A stretch of DNA of 64,000 bases from contig JAFDXH010000206.1 in assembly GCA_018268075.1 (NCBI GenBank), positions 55,886-119,885 of the forward strand. The letters run 5' to 3'. Shown here in pieces: positions 17,799-26,385 of this stretch; the first letter of the stretch is position 1, and each line of letters starts with the position of its first letter. Below the pieces are notes generated by a model. That model was not told the DNA's origin and did no database searches. It saw nothing but the letters and a program-made list of their open reading frames with translations. The DNA is from Bacteroidota bacterium. GTDB lineage: Bacteria > Bacteroidota > Bacteroidia > Chitinophagales > Chitinophagaceae. The translations under genes and the position numbers were made by a program.

Positions 17799-20198
17799 AT
17801 GATACTATTTGCCTGGTATATAGCTAAAGTAATACTCTGCTCCGCTATTCTATATGGCTATTATTTATTAGCGCTGAAAGATAAAATTTTTCACAGATGG
17901 AACCGCTTTTATTTGCTTTCTGCAACGGCCATTTCTATTTTACTTCCATTTGTAAGTATAGACATATTATCTAATCATGCTACACAGGGTACAGCAATAA
18001 ATTTAATTAGGGCGGTAACGGCACAGGATGAAATTGTGATAGAGCTTGGCAAGAAAACCTTATTCAACTCCACTACCCTAATAGCCATTGGATATTTAAT
18101 TATTTCCTTTTTCCTATTAACAATGCTGTTGATTACTTTTTTAAAGATAATCCGGCTAAAAAATATTTACCCCAATACAAAAATAGATGGCATTGATTTT
18201 ATAAACACAGAGGCCAAGGGAACGCCTTTCAGTTTTTTTAGTTACTTGTTCTGGAACCGAAAAATAGACCTTCATTCCCCCATAGGGCAAAAAATATTTA
18301 ACCATGAAATAGCACATATCAAAGAAAAACATACTCACGATAAAATATTTTTAAATGTAGTGCTGATATTTTTTTGGACCAATCCTGTTTTTTGGTTGAT
18401 AAGAAAGGAACTGAATATGATCCATGAATTTATTGCAGATAAAATAGCGGTGGAAGATGGCGACATCAGCGCATTTTCAGAGATGATATTAAAAAGTATT
18501 TATCCTACTCAAAATTTTTCTATAGCAAACAATTTTTTTTATTCACCTATAAAAAGGAGGCTTAAAATGCTCACAAAAAACACAAACCCCAAAGTAAACT
18601 ATTTAAGCAGGCTGCTTGTGCTGCCGCTGGCGGCAATTATTTTTCTTGCATTTTCTTTAAAAATAAAATCAGAAAAGGCCAATACAATTTATACCGGCGG
18701 TGCAATCACTGTGGTAGTAGATGCAGGCCATGGCGGGCAGGATAATGGCGCCAAGTATAATGATATACTGGAAAAAGATATTACACTAAAAATTGTAAAT
18801 GAAATAAAAGCATTAAATGCAAATAAGAAAATTAATATTCTATTAAGTAGAGAAGGCGACAAGGCGGTGTCATTAAACGATCGAGTAAGTTTTGCAGATG
18901 AGAATAAGGCCACGCTGTTTATTTCGGTGCATTTGAATGCAGGCACAGAGCCTACCGTGAAAAGTGGAATGGATGTAATAGTTCAAAATAATGGTAACAA
19001 TTATCATGTACAAAGCAATTTGCTGGCATCTTCTATGATTGATGCTTTTAAAAAAGATTATCCACTACCGGTAGCTCCTTCCGTTTATGAAAGGCAGCAA
19101 GGAGTATTTGTTCTTAAAAATAACCAAAGGCCTTCTGTTATAGTTCAGCCTGCATTTATGACTACAGAAAAAGATCAGGCCTTTCTTGACCAACCTGAAA
19201 ATATAAAATTAATTGCCAGCAATATTTTAAAGGGCATTGAAAATTATGCTGAACAAATAATTAACCTAAAGATGATACCGCAGCAAGCTATAGTAGATAC
19301 ACCGCCTTTGCCCAAGATGATGTACAAAGGCAAAAGAGTGGTGCGCCTGGAGTTAAGTACCAAACAAAATAAAGTAAAGGTGGACTACAATGATAAAAGC
19401 ACTGAGATAATAACCAAAGAAGAAGCAGATAAACGCGGATTTATTTTACCGCCGCCACCACCTCCTCCTCTGCCCCCACCACCCCCGCCCCCTGCACCAA
19501 GCCCCAACTCCAAAACAGTGCCATCACTTTCAGGCACGCCTTCCCCGGCAGCGCTAACTGAGTCTCTTAATAAATTGAGCCATTCCTATTCTCTATACTT
19601 TTTAAATGGTAAAGAATCTTCAAAAAATGAAATAGAAAAAATAAATCCTAATGACATAAAATCTGTTAGCATTTACAAAGCAAAGGGGGCAATAGAGAAA
19701 TATGGCCCAAGAGGTGCTGACGGAGTTTTGGAAATATGGACTATTAAAAATACGGCTGAAAAAAATAATGAAATGACTGTTACAGGACAACCCATACCCC
19801 CAGTATCAGGAGTGCCAACATCAAATGATGGAAACAATTCAAATGCCAATACGCCAGTACAAGTAACCGGTGAGAAAATCTTTACAAAAGTAGAAGAGGA
19901 GGCTTCTTTTCCGGGTGGCTTCATCGCTTGGAAAAAATATATTTCAGGTTTCCTTGCTGCGTCTTCAAATGAACTTACCAGTAATGATGAGGGTACTTGC
20001 ATAGTAAGGTTTATTGTAAACACCGATGGAAGTATAAGTAATGTACAGCCAGAAACGATGAAAAATTCCAAACTTGCCGAGGTGAGCGTTAACGCTATCA
20101 GTAACGGGCCTAAGTGGATTCCAGCCAGACAAAATGGACGAATAGTAAAAGCATACAGAATACAGCCTATTACACTATCCTTACCGGAATCTAAATAA
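17799..20198 (+). CDS. BlaR1-like M56 protease fused to amidase_3 fold and TonB C-terminal domain
   Basis: A 799-residue multi-domain membrane protein. Residues 1-300 are BlaR1-like: helices near 5-22, 36-55, 92-115 and 272-290, with the zinc site HEIAH at 169-173 and a third ligand in HEFIAD at 209-214. After the last helix comes an N-acetylmuramoyl-L-alanine amidase (amidase_3) fold: H311 in VVVDAGHGGQD, E325 and H378 in FISVHLNAG are the zinc ligands. The usual catalytic Glu near its end is Q450 (VIVQPAFM). A Pro tract (about 551-570), a plug-like segment (SVSIYKAKGAIEKYGPRGAD, about 625-644) and a TonB C-terminal domain (about 695-795) follow. Known BlaR1 carries a penicillin-binding sensor in this place. 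I infer a wall-sensing regulator that controls the upstream repressor; targets are unknown. Confidence 0.85.
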   Translation: MILFAWYIAKVILCSAILYGYYLLALKDKIFHRWNRFYLLSATAISILLPFVSIDILSNHATQGTAINLIRAVTAQDEIVIELGKKTLFNSTTLIAIGYLIISFFLLTMLLITFLKIIRLKNIYPNTKIDGIDFINTEAKGTPFSFFSYLFWNRKIDLHSPIGQKIFNHEIAHIKEKHTHDKIFLNVVLIFFWTNPVFWLIRKELNMIHEFIADKIAVEDGDISAFSEMILKSIYPTQNFSIANNFFYSPIKRRLKMLTKNTNPKVNYLSRLLVLPLAAIIFLAFSLKIKSEKANTIYTGGAITVVVDAGHGGQDNGAKYNDILEKDITLKIVNEIKALNANKKINILLSREGDKAVSLNDRVSFADENKATLFISVHLNAGTEPTVKSGMDVIVQNNGNNYHVQSNLLASSMIDAFKKDYPLPVAPSVYERQQGVFVLKNNQRPSVIVQPAFMTTEKDQAFLDQPENIKLIASNILKGIENYAEQIINLKMIPQQAIVDTPPLPKMMYKGKRVVRLELSTKQNKVKVDYNDKSTEIITKEEADKRGFILPPPPPPPLPPPPPPPAPSPNSKTVPSLSGTPSPAALTESLNKLSHSYSLYFLNGKESSKNEIEKINPNDIKSVSIYKAKGAIEKYGPRGADGVLEIWTIKNTAEKNNEMTVTGQPIPPVSGVPTSNDGNNSNANTPVQVTGEKIFTKVEEEASFPGGFIAWKKYISGFLAASSNELTSNDEGTCIVRFIVNTDGSISNVQPETMKNSKLAEVSVNAISNGPKWIPARQNGRIVKAYRIQPITLSLPESK

Positions 20199-20223
20199 AG
20201 AGCTATTTCAAAAAAGCTATTGA

Positions 20224-20254
20224 AGAGGTTGTATTAATGCAGCCTCTTTTTTTT
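20224..20254 (+). terminator. Rho-independent terminator of the BlaI/M56 pair
   Basis: AGAGGTTG pairs with CAGCCTCT (one G-T) around an eight-base loop and ends in eight T. It lies 26 bases after the stop and overlaps the last codon region of the convergent purM gene. Confidence 0.75.
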
Positions 20255-21386
20255 AAAATAAAAGTTTTTCTCCATTTACATTTATTTCTAAAGATTTTAC
20301 ATCACTCGCTTCTACCCTTCCTATAATTTGGGCGTCAATTTTAAATTTGTTTGCAATCGAAATAATTTCATTAGCAAATTCCGGATCAGTATATATTTCC
20401 ATGCGGCAGCCCATATTGAATACCTGATACATTTCTCGATTATCTGCACCACTTGCTGCTTGTATTTTTTTAAATATTTCCGGAGGGCAAAATAAATTGT
20501 CTTTAATAATTTTTACATTTTCCGGAATATATTTAAGGCACTTAGTTTGCCCGCCACCGCTGCAATGTATCAGGCCATTTATCCACTCAAAATGATTTTC
20601 TAAAAGTGTTTTTATAAACGGTGCATAAGTACGAGTGGGCGACAAAATGCCGGGTATGTCACTTATTTTATTAGGCCCTATATACACTACCTCGTTAGGA
20701 AGGGATGGGTCAAAGCTTTCAGGAAACTTTTTTGCATAATGCTTGCTTAGCAAATCATGGCGGGCAGAGGTTAGCCCATTGCTTCCAATTCCTGAATTAT
20801 CATTTTTCTCATAATTTGCTTTACCAAAAGATGCCAAACCTACTATTACATTGCCGGCCTTAATTTTTTCATTAGAAATTATTTTTTCTTTTGGCCAGCG
20901 TGCAGCCATAGTACCGTTTACAGCTATAGTACGGACTACATCGCCTACATCTGCAGTTTCGCCACCGCAGTATTGAATATTTATTCCATAGGTTTTCATT
21001 GATTCAAAAAATGCAGCACTGCCGTTAATAATCTCTTTTATTACTTCGCCGGGTATCAGGTTTTTATTTCTGTCAATAGTAGAATTAAAATTTATTTTGT
21101 CGTACACCCCTATGCACAATAAGTCGTCAAGGTTCATTACTATAGCATCTTGAGCAATGCCTTGCCATACCGAAATATCGCCGGTTTCTTTCCAATACAG
21201 ATAGGCAAGAATACTTTTAGTACCTGCCCCATCTGCATGCATTACATTTACAAAACCACTATCGCCATTGATATCCCGATATATTTTACAAAAAGCTTTT
21301 GGAAACAATCCTTCATCCAAATCTTTCACTGCTTCATGAATTTCTTCTTTTTGGGCAGATACCCCGCGCTTAGCATATAAAGACAT
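20253..21386 (-). CDS. purM: Phosphoribosylformylglycinamidine cyclo-ligase (AIR synthase)
   Basis: A 377-residue PurM, which closes the imidazole ring in purine synthesis (FGAM to AIR). The N-terminal part has MSLYAKRGVSAQKEEI and the ATP-binding NVMHADGAGTKSILAYLYW; DAIVMNLDDLLCIGVYDKI carries the family metal-binding D-D-L-x-x-x-G; YCGGETADVGDVV and IVGLASFGKANYE belong to the C-terminal half. This is the longer Bacteroidota form, with MSLYAKRGVSA in place of the short E. coli N-terminus. It is a single-gene unit between the M56 gene and the hairpin element upstream of murB. Confidence 0.93.
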   Translation of the reverse strand: MSLYAKRGVSAQKEEIHEAVKDLDEGLFPKAFCKIYRDINGDSGFVNVMHADGAGTKSILAYLYWKETGDISVWQGIAQDAIVMNLDDLLCIGVYDKINFNSTIDRNKNLIPGEVIKEIINGSAAFFESMKTYGINIQYCGGETADVGDVVRTIAVNGTMAARWPKEKIISNEKIKAGNVIVGLASFGKANYEKNDNSGIGSNGLTSARHDLLSKHYAKKFPESFDPSLPNEVVYIGPNKISDIPGILSPTRTYAPFIKTLLENHFEWINGLIHCSGGGQTKCLKYIPENVKIIKDNLFCPPEIFKKIQAASGADNREMYQVFNMGCRMEIYTDPEFANEIISIANKFKIDAQIIGRVEASDVKSLEINVNGEKLLF

Positions 21387-21471
21387 AGTAAATAAATATG
21401 CGGTAAAATTAGCACTGGAATTGCAAATAGAATGCAGCTTCTAAAAAAAATGAGTGCAATTCAAATTGTTA

Positions 21472-21527
21472 CCGGTTGATGGAGACACCAACTGGCGTAG
21501 CATGCTGTAAGCGGTGTCTTCGCCACC
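21472..21527. repeat. Paired-hairpin element, possibly a REP-like interspersed repeat
   Basis: First hairpin: CCGGTTGATG (21472-21481) with CACCAACTGG (21486-21495), loop GAGA, one mismatch and one G-T. A perfect palindrome AGCATGCT (21499-21506) follows, then a second smaller hairpin GGTG/CACC (21513-21527) with loop TCTTCGC. GAGACACC of the first unit and GGTGTCTT of the second are themselves nearly complementary, so the element is almost symmetric. It is the only such copy I see in the window. Similar hairpins with GAGA or TCTTC tips recur in Bacteroidota genomes as I remember them; that has to be checked in the full genome. Confidence 0.5.
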
Positions 21528-21603
21528 TATATGTATTACGGCCATGCGACAATTTAAAATGCACCGAAAAAAGAAGTATGGCAATTAAGTTTTTACTCGT
21601 GTT

Positions 21604-21611
21604 TATATTTG
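21604..21611 (+). promoter_or_regulatory. Predicted -7 promoter box of murB
   Basis: TATATTTG is an exact TAnnTTTG match and ends only three bases before the murB ATG. Transcription would start at or within the ATG. The -33 region (around 21580) is weak. Confidence 0.45.
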
Positions 21612-21614
21612 CAC

Positions 21615-22634
21615 ATGCAAGTTCAGGAAAACTTTTCCCTAAAAGAATACCATACCTTTCACACAAGCACCATGGCCCGGTATGCCGCGTTTTTTTCCAA
21701 TCAGGAAGAATTAAAGGAATTGGCAACTTTTCAAAACGGAAATATAAATCAAATCATTCTGGGGGGCGGCAGCAATGTGCTTTTTACAAAAGATTTCGAT
21801 GGCATTGTCTTAATCAATAAAATTCCCGGAATTGAAATTATAAAGGAAACTGAAGAATATGTATTTATAAATGCAGGCGCCGGAGTGCCTTGGGTTACAT
21901 TTGTAGATTATTGTGTACAAAATAATTTTGGCGGCGTAGAAAACCTTTCACTTATACCGGGCAGCACCGGTGCTTCGCCTATGCAGAATATTGGTGCTTA
22001 TGGTGTAGAGATTAAGGATGTATTTTTTGAACTGGAGGCCTATCATACTAAGGATAATTATCTGAAAACTTTTAGCGCTGCAGCCTGCGAATTTGGCTAC
22101 CGCGAAAGTGTATTTAAAAAAAAGTGGAAAGGGCAGTTTGTTATTTTAAATGTAACCTTTAGGTTGAATAAAAAACCTCTGTACAATATTTCTTATCATG
22201 CACTGGAGCAAGAACTTGAGAAACAGCATGCAACATCATTAAGTATCCATTTAATTTCGGAAACTGTAAAAAGAATAAGGCAATCTAAACTACCGGATCC
22301 AGAAAGGATAGGCAATGCGGGCAGTTTTTTTAAAAATCCTGTTATCTCCAAAGAACTGCTTCTGGAGGCAGCAGAAAAAAATAAAATAGAGGTGCCACAT
22401 TTTCCTATAGATGAGTGCCTCTATAAAGTGCCAGCCGGCTGGCTTATAGAGCAATGTGGCTGGAAGGGGTATCGCAAAGGTGATGCAGGCTGCTATCAAA
22501 AGCAGGCATTGGTATTGGTAAATTATGAAAATGCTAAGGGCATTGAAATCTTTAATTTAAGTACCGATATAATAGATTCAGTATATAAAAAATTTGGCAT
22601 CTGGCTGGAAAGAGAAGTAAATATTTTGCATTAA
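21615..22634 (+). CDS. murB: UDP-N-acetylenolpyruvoylglucosamine reductase
   Basis: A 339-residue FAD enzyme that reduces UDP-GlcNAc-enolpyruvate to UDP-MurNAc in peptidoglycan precursor synthesis. FAD-binding motifs are IILGGGSNVLFTKDFDGIVL and the catalytic NLSLIPGSTGASPMQNIGAYG. KLPDPERIGNAGSFFKNPVI carries the G-N-A-G-S-F-F-K-N-P loop with the proton-donating serine; the closing Glu is in the C-terminus (GIWLEREVNIL). It is the type I (E. coli-like) form of normal length. The ATG at 21615 (MQVQENFSLKEYHTF) is preferred to a TTG two codons upstream, which lies inside the -7 box. Confidence 0.96.
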   Translation: MQVQENFSLKEYHTFHTSTMARYAAFFSNQEELKELATFQNGNINQIILGGGSNVLFTKDFDGIVLINKIPGIEIIKETEEYVFINAGAGVPWVTFVDYCVQNNFGGVENLSLIPGSTGASPMQNIGAYGVEIKDVFFELEAYHTKDNYLKTFSAAACEFGYRESVFKKKWKGQFVILNVTFRLNKKPLYNISYHALEQELEKQHATSLSIHLISETVKRIRQSKLPDPERIGNAGSFFKNPVISKELLLEAAEKNKIEVPHFPIDECLYKVPAGWLIEQCGWKGYRKGDAGCYQKQALVLVNYENAKGIEIFNLSTDIIDSVYKKFGIWLEREVNILH

Positions 22635-22685
22635 TTTCGTTGAACTGCAATTATTGAAAATATTGTAAACCTTCAAAACTAACTT

Positions 22686-23216
22686 ATGCTTAAATTTTCA
22701 TTCCTATCAGCACTATTATTTTTAGGTCTTAATTTATTGGCCCAAAAAGATACCATAAAACTTCGCGAAATTTCGCGTGAGAAAAAAAATATCATTACAG
22801 ACAGGCCACCACAAGCTGTATATTTTCAGGTTGGAGGCGCAGGAGTATTATTATCCGGTGTTTATGATCGCCGTTTTTTAAAACGAGTAAATGGTCCCGG
22901 TTTTGCTGCTGGTTTGGGCTATTACGGTGGATCTGGCTTCCATATTTTCACTGTACCCGTTTCTCTTAATTATTTATTTGGGCGCAGCAATCATTTTGTA
23001 GAAGTAGCAGCAGGAGGCACCTATATTTCGGCAGGTGATGTTGGTTTTTTTAATGACACGCCCAACTCTGAAAGTGGCGTTATTATACATGCCAATCTTG
23101 GTTACCGATATCAACCCACAAAAGGAGGCTTTTGTTTTCGTGGTGGATTCAGCCCTTTGGCCTACAAAGGCGAGGGTATAATGTATTACTACATCTCTTT
23201 TGGTTATAATTTTTAA
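22686..23216 (+). CDS. Secreted protein of unknown function, probably beta-rich outer-membrane protein
   Basis: Not a family I can name. The 176-residue protein begins with a signal peptide (MLKFSFLSALLFLGLNLLAQ, cleavage likely after LAQ at residue 20). The rest is rich in Gly, Tyr and Phe in alternating strands (YFQVGGAGVLLSGVYDRRFL, YYGGSGFHIFTVPVSLNYLFG, VIIHANLGYRYQPTKGGFCF) and ends on an aromatic residue after YYYISFGYNF, as outer-membrane barrels do. It could be a small eight-strand barrel. It starts 51 bases after murB and may share its transcript. Confidence 0.7.
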   Translation: MLKFSFLSALLFLGLNLLAQKDTIKLREISREKKNIITDRPPQAVYFQVGGAGVLLSGVYDRRFLKRVNGPGFAAGLGYYGGSGFHIFTVPVSLNYLFGRSNHFVEVAAGGTYISAGDVGFFNDTPNSESGVIIHANLGYRYQPTKGGFCFRGGFSPLAYKGEGIMYYYISFGYNF

Positions 23217-23238
23217 ATAATACTTTCAGGCCCCGGCT

Positions 23239-24765
23239 TTAGTTAAAATCTTCTTCATCCAACTCTTCATTGCCAAAGGACTCGTTTCCGAGATTAAGCA
23301 TGCTGCCCATTAGATCCTTAAACTCAAACTTACCTTCTGCCAGCTTTTTGCTGATGAGTGAAAAACTTGCAAGGCCATGTAATACAAATTCCATCAACAA
23401 AGCATTTTCTTTTTCATCCAGGCCCGGATAATGTTTTTTTACAATTCCATACAATCCATCTACTTTATAAAGCAATTGAATTTTATCTTCATCCCTTAGG
23501 TCAAAAAATATATTTAAATGATTTCCTGCATCAAACCACCGGATGATGGCCTTGTAGGGATTTTCATTTTGTGTAGCATCTTTGCTTCTTTTCTTTTTAA
23601 ATGTTTCCGGATTGGGAAAATATTTTACAAATTGAGTTCGTACCGCTTTTTCCATCAGGTTGTAAGCTACCTGATAGGGGCCTTCTTGCTCACCTTCATA
23701 CACTAATTCTATCTTGCCGGTAATGGCCGGAATAATTCCGGTAAAGTCGCTAATCCAAACCTGCGTTGATTTTTCTTTGTTGATGATTGCGCGCCTTTCT
23801 GCCGCACTTACAGCATTTTCATAAGCTGCAATAGTAAGTCGAGCCGATACTCCACTTTTTTTATCTACATATTCACTGTTTCTCGCTTCAAAAGATACCT
23901 GCTCTATCAAACGCTTTACCAGATCGCTTATTTTTATTTTTTTTAATTGTGCTTCATGAATTTCAGCTTCCTGCTCTGTAATAAATAAGGCATTTTCAAT
24001 TGAGTTAGGATAATGTGTAAGAATCTGGCTTTCTATTCGATCTTTCAGCGGAGTCACAATCGCACCTCTATTGGTATAATCTTCTGGGTTTGCCGTAAAT
24101 ACAAACATGATATCTAAGGGCAACCTTAATTTAAACCCTCGTATCTGAAGGTCGCCTTCTTCTAGAATATTAAATAAGGAAACCTGAATGCGTGCCTGCA
24201 AATCGGGCAATTCGTTTATAACAAAAATACCCCGGTTGCTCCTTGGTATGATGCCGTAATGTATCACTCCCTCATCGGCATAACTTAATTTTAAATTGGC
24301 TGCCTTTATAGGATCTATATCGCCAATTAGGTCGGCTACACTCACATCTGGTGTAGCTAATTTTTCGCCATACCTTTCACTGCGATGCAGCCATTCAATT
24401 GGCAGATTGTCCCCCATTTCGTTCTTGAGGTCTATGGCATATTTACTTAAAGGATTAAACGGGTCATCATTGACTTCGCTACCTGCAACTACAGGGATGT
24501 ATTCATCCAGCAACTCGGTCATCTGCCGTGCCATACGGGTTTTAGCCTGCCCACGTAGGCCCAGAAATAAAATATTGTGCCTGGATAGCAATGCTCGTTC
24601 TGTATCAGGAATTACACTATCCTCGTAGCCAATAACACCGGGGAATGCGGGCTCCTTTCTGCCAATTTTTTTTATAAGATTTTCTCTCAATTCTTCTTTT
24701 ACAGAGCGGGGTTTAAAATCAGAAGATTTAAGTTCACCGAAAGTTTTTATATTTTTAAAATTCAC
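23239..24765 (-). CDS. MoxR-like / magnesium-chelatase-type AAA ATPase
   Basis: A 508-residue AAA+ protein of the ChlI/MoxR type. The P-loop region is LFLGLRGQAKTRMARQMTEL (residues about 67-86), with ANLKLSYADEGVIHYGIIPR and GIFVINELPDLQARIQVSLF as Walker B and sensor regions, and FVFTANPEDYTNRGAIVTPL as the sensor 1 asparagine loop. The C-terminal 200 residues are less conserved. The start is a GTG at 24765. The VWA protein next upstream on the same strand (gap about 90 bases) is the expected partner: such pairs act as remodelling or chelatase-like chaperones. The actual client is unknown. Confidence 0.85.
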   Translation of the reverse strand: MNFKNIKTFGELKSSDFKPRSVKEELRENLIKKIGRKEPAFPGVIGYEDSVIPDTERALLSRHNILFLGLRGQAKTRMARQMTELLDEYIPVVAGSEVNDDPFNPLSKYAIDLKNEMGDNLPIEWLHRSERYGEKLATPDVSVADLIGDIDPIKAANLKLSYADEGVIHYGIIPRSNRGIFVINELPDLQARIQVSLFNILEEGDLQIRGFKLRLPLDIMFVFTANPEDYTNRGAIVTPLKDRIESQILTHYPNSIENALFITEQEAEIHEAQLKKIKISDLVKRLIEQVSFEARNSEYVDKKSGVSARLTIAAYENAVSAAERRAIINKEKSTQVWISDFTGIIPAITGKIELVYEGEQEGPYQVAYNLMEKAVRTQFVKYFPNPETFKKKRSKDATQNENPYKAIIRWFDAGNHLNIFFDLRDEDKIQLLYKVDGLYGIVKKHYPGLDEKENALLMEFVLHGLASFSLISKKLAEGKFEFKDLMGSMLNLGNESFGNEELDEEDFN

Positions 24766-24858
24766 TTTTTTTAAAGATTGATATGGTTAATAAATAATCA
24801 AAGTGTGGCACTATTTTTTTTGAATAAAAAAATACTGTGCCGGATAAACAAAATAGTT

Positions 24859-25956
24859 TTAATAAACCGTTTTTCTTTTTCCGCTTTCAAAATCCTTAAA
24901 GATAAATGCGCCTAATTTATCTAAAGAAGCAAAGAAAGCTTTGCCATTGTTGGTTTCCGTAAATTCCGTAACAAATTTTTGAAGGTACGGATCGCTGGCA
25001 ATCATAAATGTGGTAATCGGAATTTTTAATTTCTTGCATTGGGCAGCAAGGTTCATACATCGGTTCAGAATGCGCCTGTCCACACCAAAACTATTTTTAT
25101 AATACCGTCCTCCAATTTTAAGGCAGGTAGGCTTGCCATCAGTTATCATAAATATCTGCTTATTCGGATTTTTTCTTCTTCTCAAAATGTCCATTGCAAG
25201 GTTGAGGCCGGCTACGGTGTTGGTATGATATGGACCTACCTGTAAATAAGGGAGGTCTTTGATTTCCACTGTCCAGGCATCATTTCCAAATACCACGATG
25301 TCTAAGGTGTCTTTGGGATATTTGGTGGTGATGAGTTCGCTCAATGCCATTGCTACTTTTTTAGCAGGAGTGATTCTGTCTTCGCCATAGAGAATCATAC
25401 TATGGGATATGTCTATCATCAGCACGGTAGAGGTTTGACTTTTAAAATCAGTTTCTCTGATGGCCAAATCATCTTCATGCATCCGAAAACTTTCTACTCC
25501 ATGATTGATTTGCGCATTTCTGATAGATTCTGTAAAATCAATTTGCTCTAAGGTATCTCCAAATTGAAAAGGCCTTGTTTCAGAATTAATTTCATCGCCG
25601 CCACCCGGTTTAAATGTCTGATGATTCCCCTGCTTTGATTTTTTTAATTTTCCGAAAATCTCTTCAAGACTTTTTTTTCTAATCCCTTGTTCAGTTTTAG
25701 GTGTTATTTCAAATGTTCCTTTTTCATTGTTTTGATCTATGTACCCCTTATCCTTTAGGTCTTCTATAAAATCGCCCATGCCATATTCATCGTCAGAAAG
25801 TTTGTATTCCTTATCCAGTTCTGTAAGCCAACTAAGGCTTTCGGCCACATCGCCGCTGGTATAGGTAAGTAGCTGCACAAAAATATCCAGCAATTTTTCG
25901 AAAGAAGATTTCTTATTCTCGCCTGGGTCAAATTTAGAAAAATGATGTGCACGCAT
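24859..25956 (-). CDS. VWA-domain protein, partner of the MoxR-like ATPase
   Basis: A 365-residue cytoplasmic protein. The first 150 residues are helical and charged; the C-terminal half is a von Willebrand A domain with the MIDAS motif DISHSMILYGEDRITPAKKV (D-x-S-x-S), the threonine and aspartate positions in TNTVAGLNLAMDIL and IFMITDGKPTCLK. In Mg-chelatase-like systems the VWA subunit presents the substrate to the AAA ring. It is upstream of and co-oriented with the ATPase gene, so they probably form one operon. No membrane anchor or aerotolerance-operon partners are present. Confidence 0.85.
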   Translation of the reverse strand: MRAHHFSKFDPGENKKSSFEKLLDIFVQLLTYTSGDVAESLSWLTELDKEYKLSDDEYGMGDFIEDLKDKGYIDQNNEKGTFEITPKTEQGIRKKSLEEIFGKLKKSKQGNHQTFKPGGGDEINSETRPFQFGDTLEQIDFTESIRNAQINHGVESFRMHEDDLAIRETDFKSQTSTVLMIDISHSMILYGEDRITPAKKVAMALSELITTKYPKDTLDIVVFGNDAWTVEIKDLPYLQVGPYHTNTVAGLNLAMDILRRRKNPNKQIFMITDGKPTCLKIGGRYYKNSFGVDRRILNRCMNLAAQCKKLKIPITTFMIASDPYLQKFVTEFTETNNGKAFFASLDKLGAFIFKDFESGKRKTVY

Positions 25957-26311
25957 AGTTTATAGGGTATTTCAATCTTAGCATTGCAATTTACGATAGA
26001 AAAGATAAAAGTTTTTGTAAGGTTTAGAAGCCGGGGCAGGTAGGCGGTAATGATTGTAGCAATAGCGTAATTTATTCCTGAGCTTGACGAAGTATTGGAT
26101 TTATCACGTTAAATTAATTCAACAAATTCTGGTAGCCAACAAATGATTAATCCAGCCGTGCATTCTAAAAAATTTACTCTCCTAAATTTGGGTGGATCGA
26201 ACACCTATAATCCCGGCATTACACCCTAAATTTTTTACCTATTTTCAATTCTTGATTGTTATAAAGTTTTGGCATTTCTGAAAACCCTATCAGTGTTATT
26301 CAATATTTATT
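25957..26311. other. Gap between VWA gene and DUF2723 gene terminator
   Basis: About 350 AT-rich bases with no credible ORF. It contains CCTGAGCTTGACGAAG near 26087, which resembles the widespread CTGAGCTTGTCGAAG interspersed motif, but only one arm is seen. Confidence 0.4.
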
Positions 26312-26354
26312 CAAAACAAAAAATGTGCGACCAGAAAATCCAATCGCACATTTT
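26312..26354 (-). terminator. Terminator of the DUF2723 gene
   Basis: AAAATGTGCGA (26320-26330) pairs perfectly with TCGCACATTTT (26344-26354) around a 13-base loop. On the minus strand a T-rich tract follows. It lies 30 bases after the stop codon. Confidence 0.85.
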
Positions 26355-26385
26355 ATTAAATTATTCAATAAACATACAGCCGATA

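Noticed and set aside
21469-21820. Two overlapping ORFs (minus 85 and plus 114 residues) around the double hairpin
   Set aside because: They cross the purM-murB gap and the murB start in wrong frames; murB has clear motifs. The minus frame simply reads through the hairpin element.
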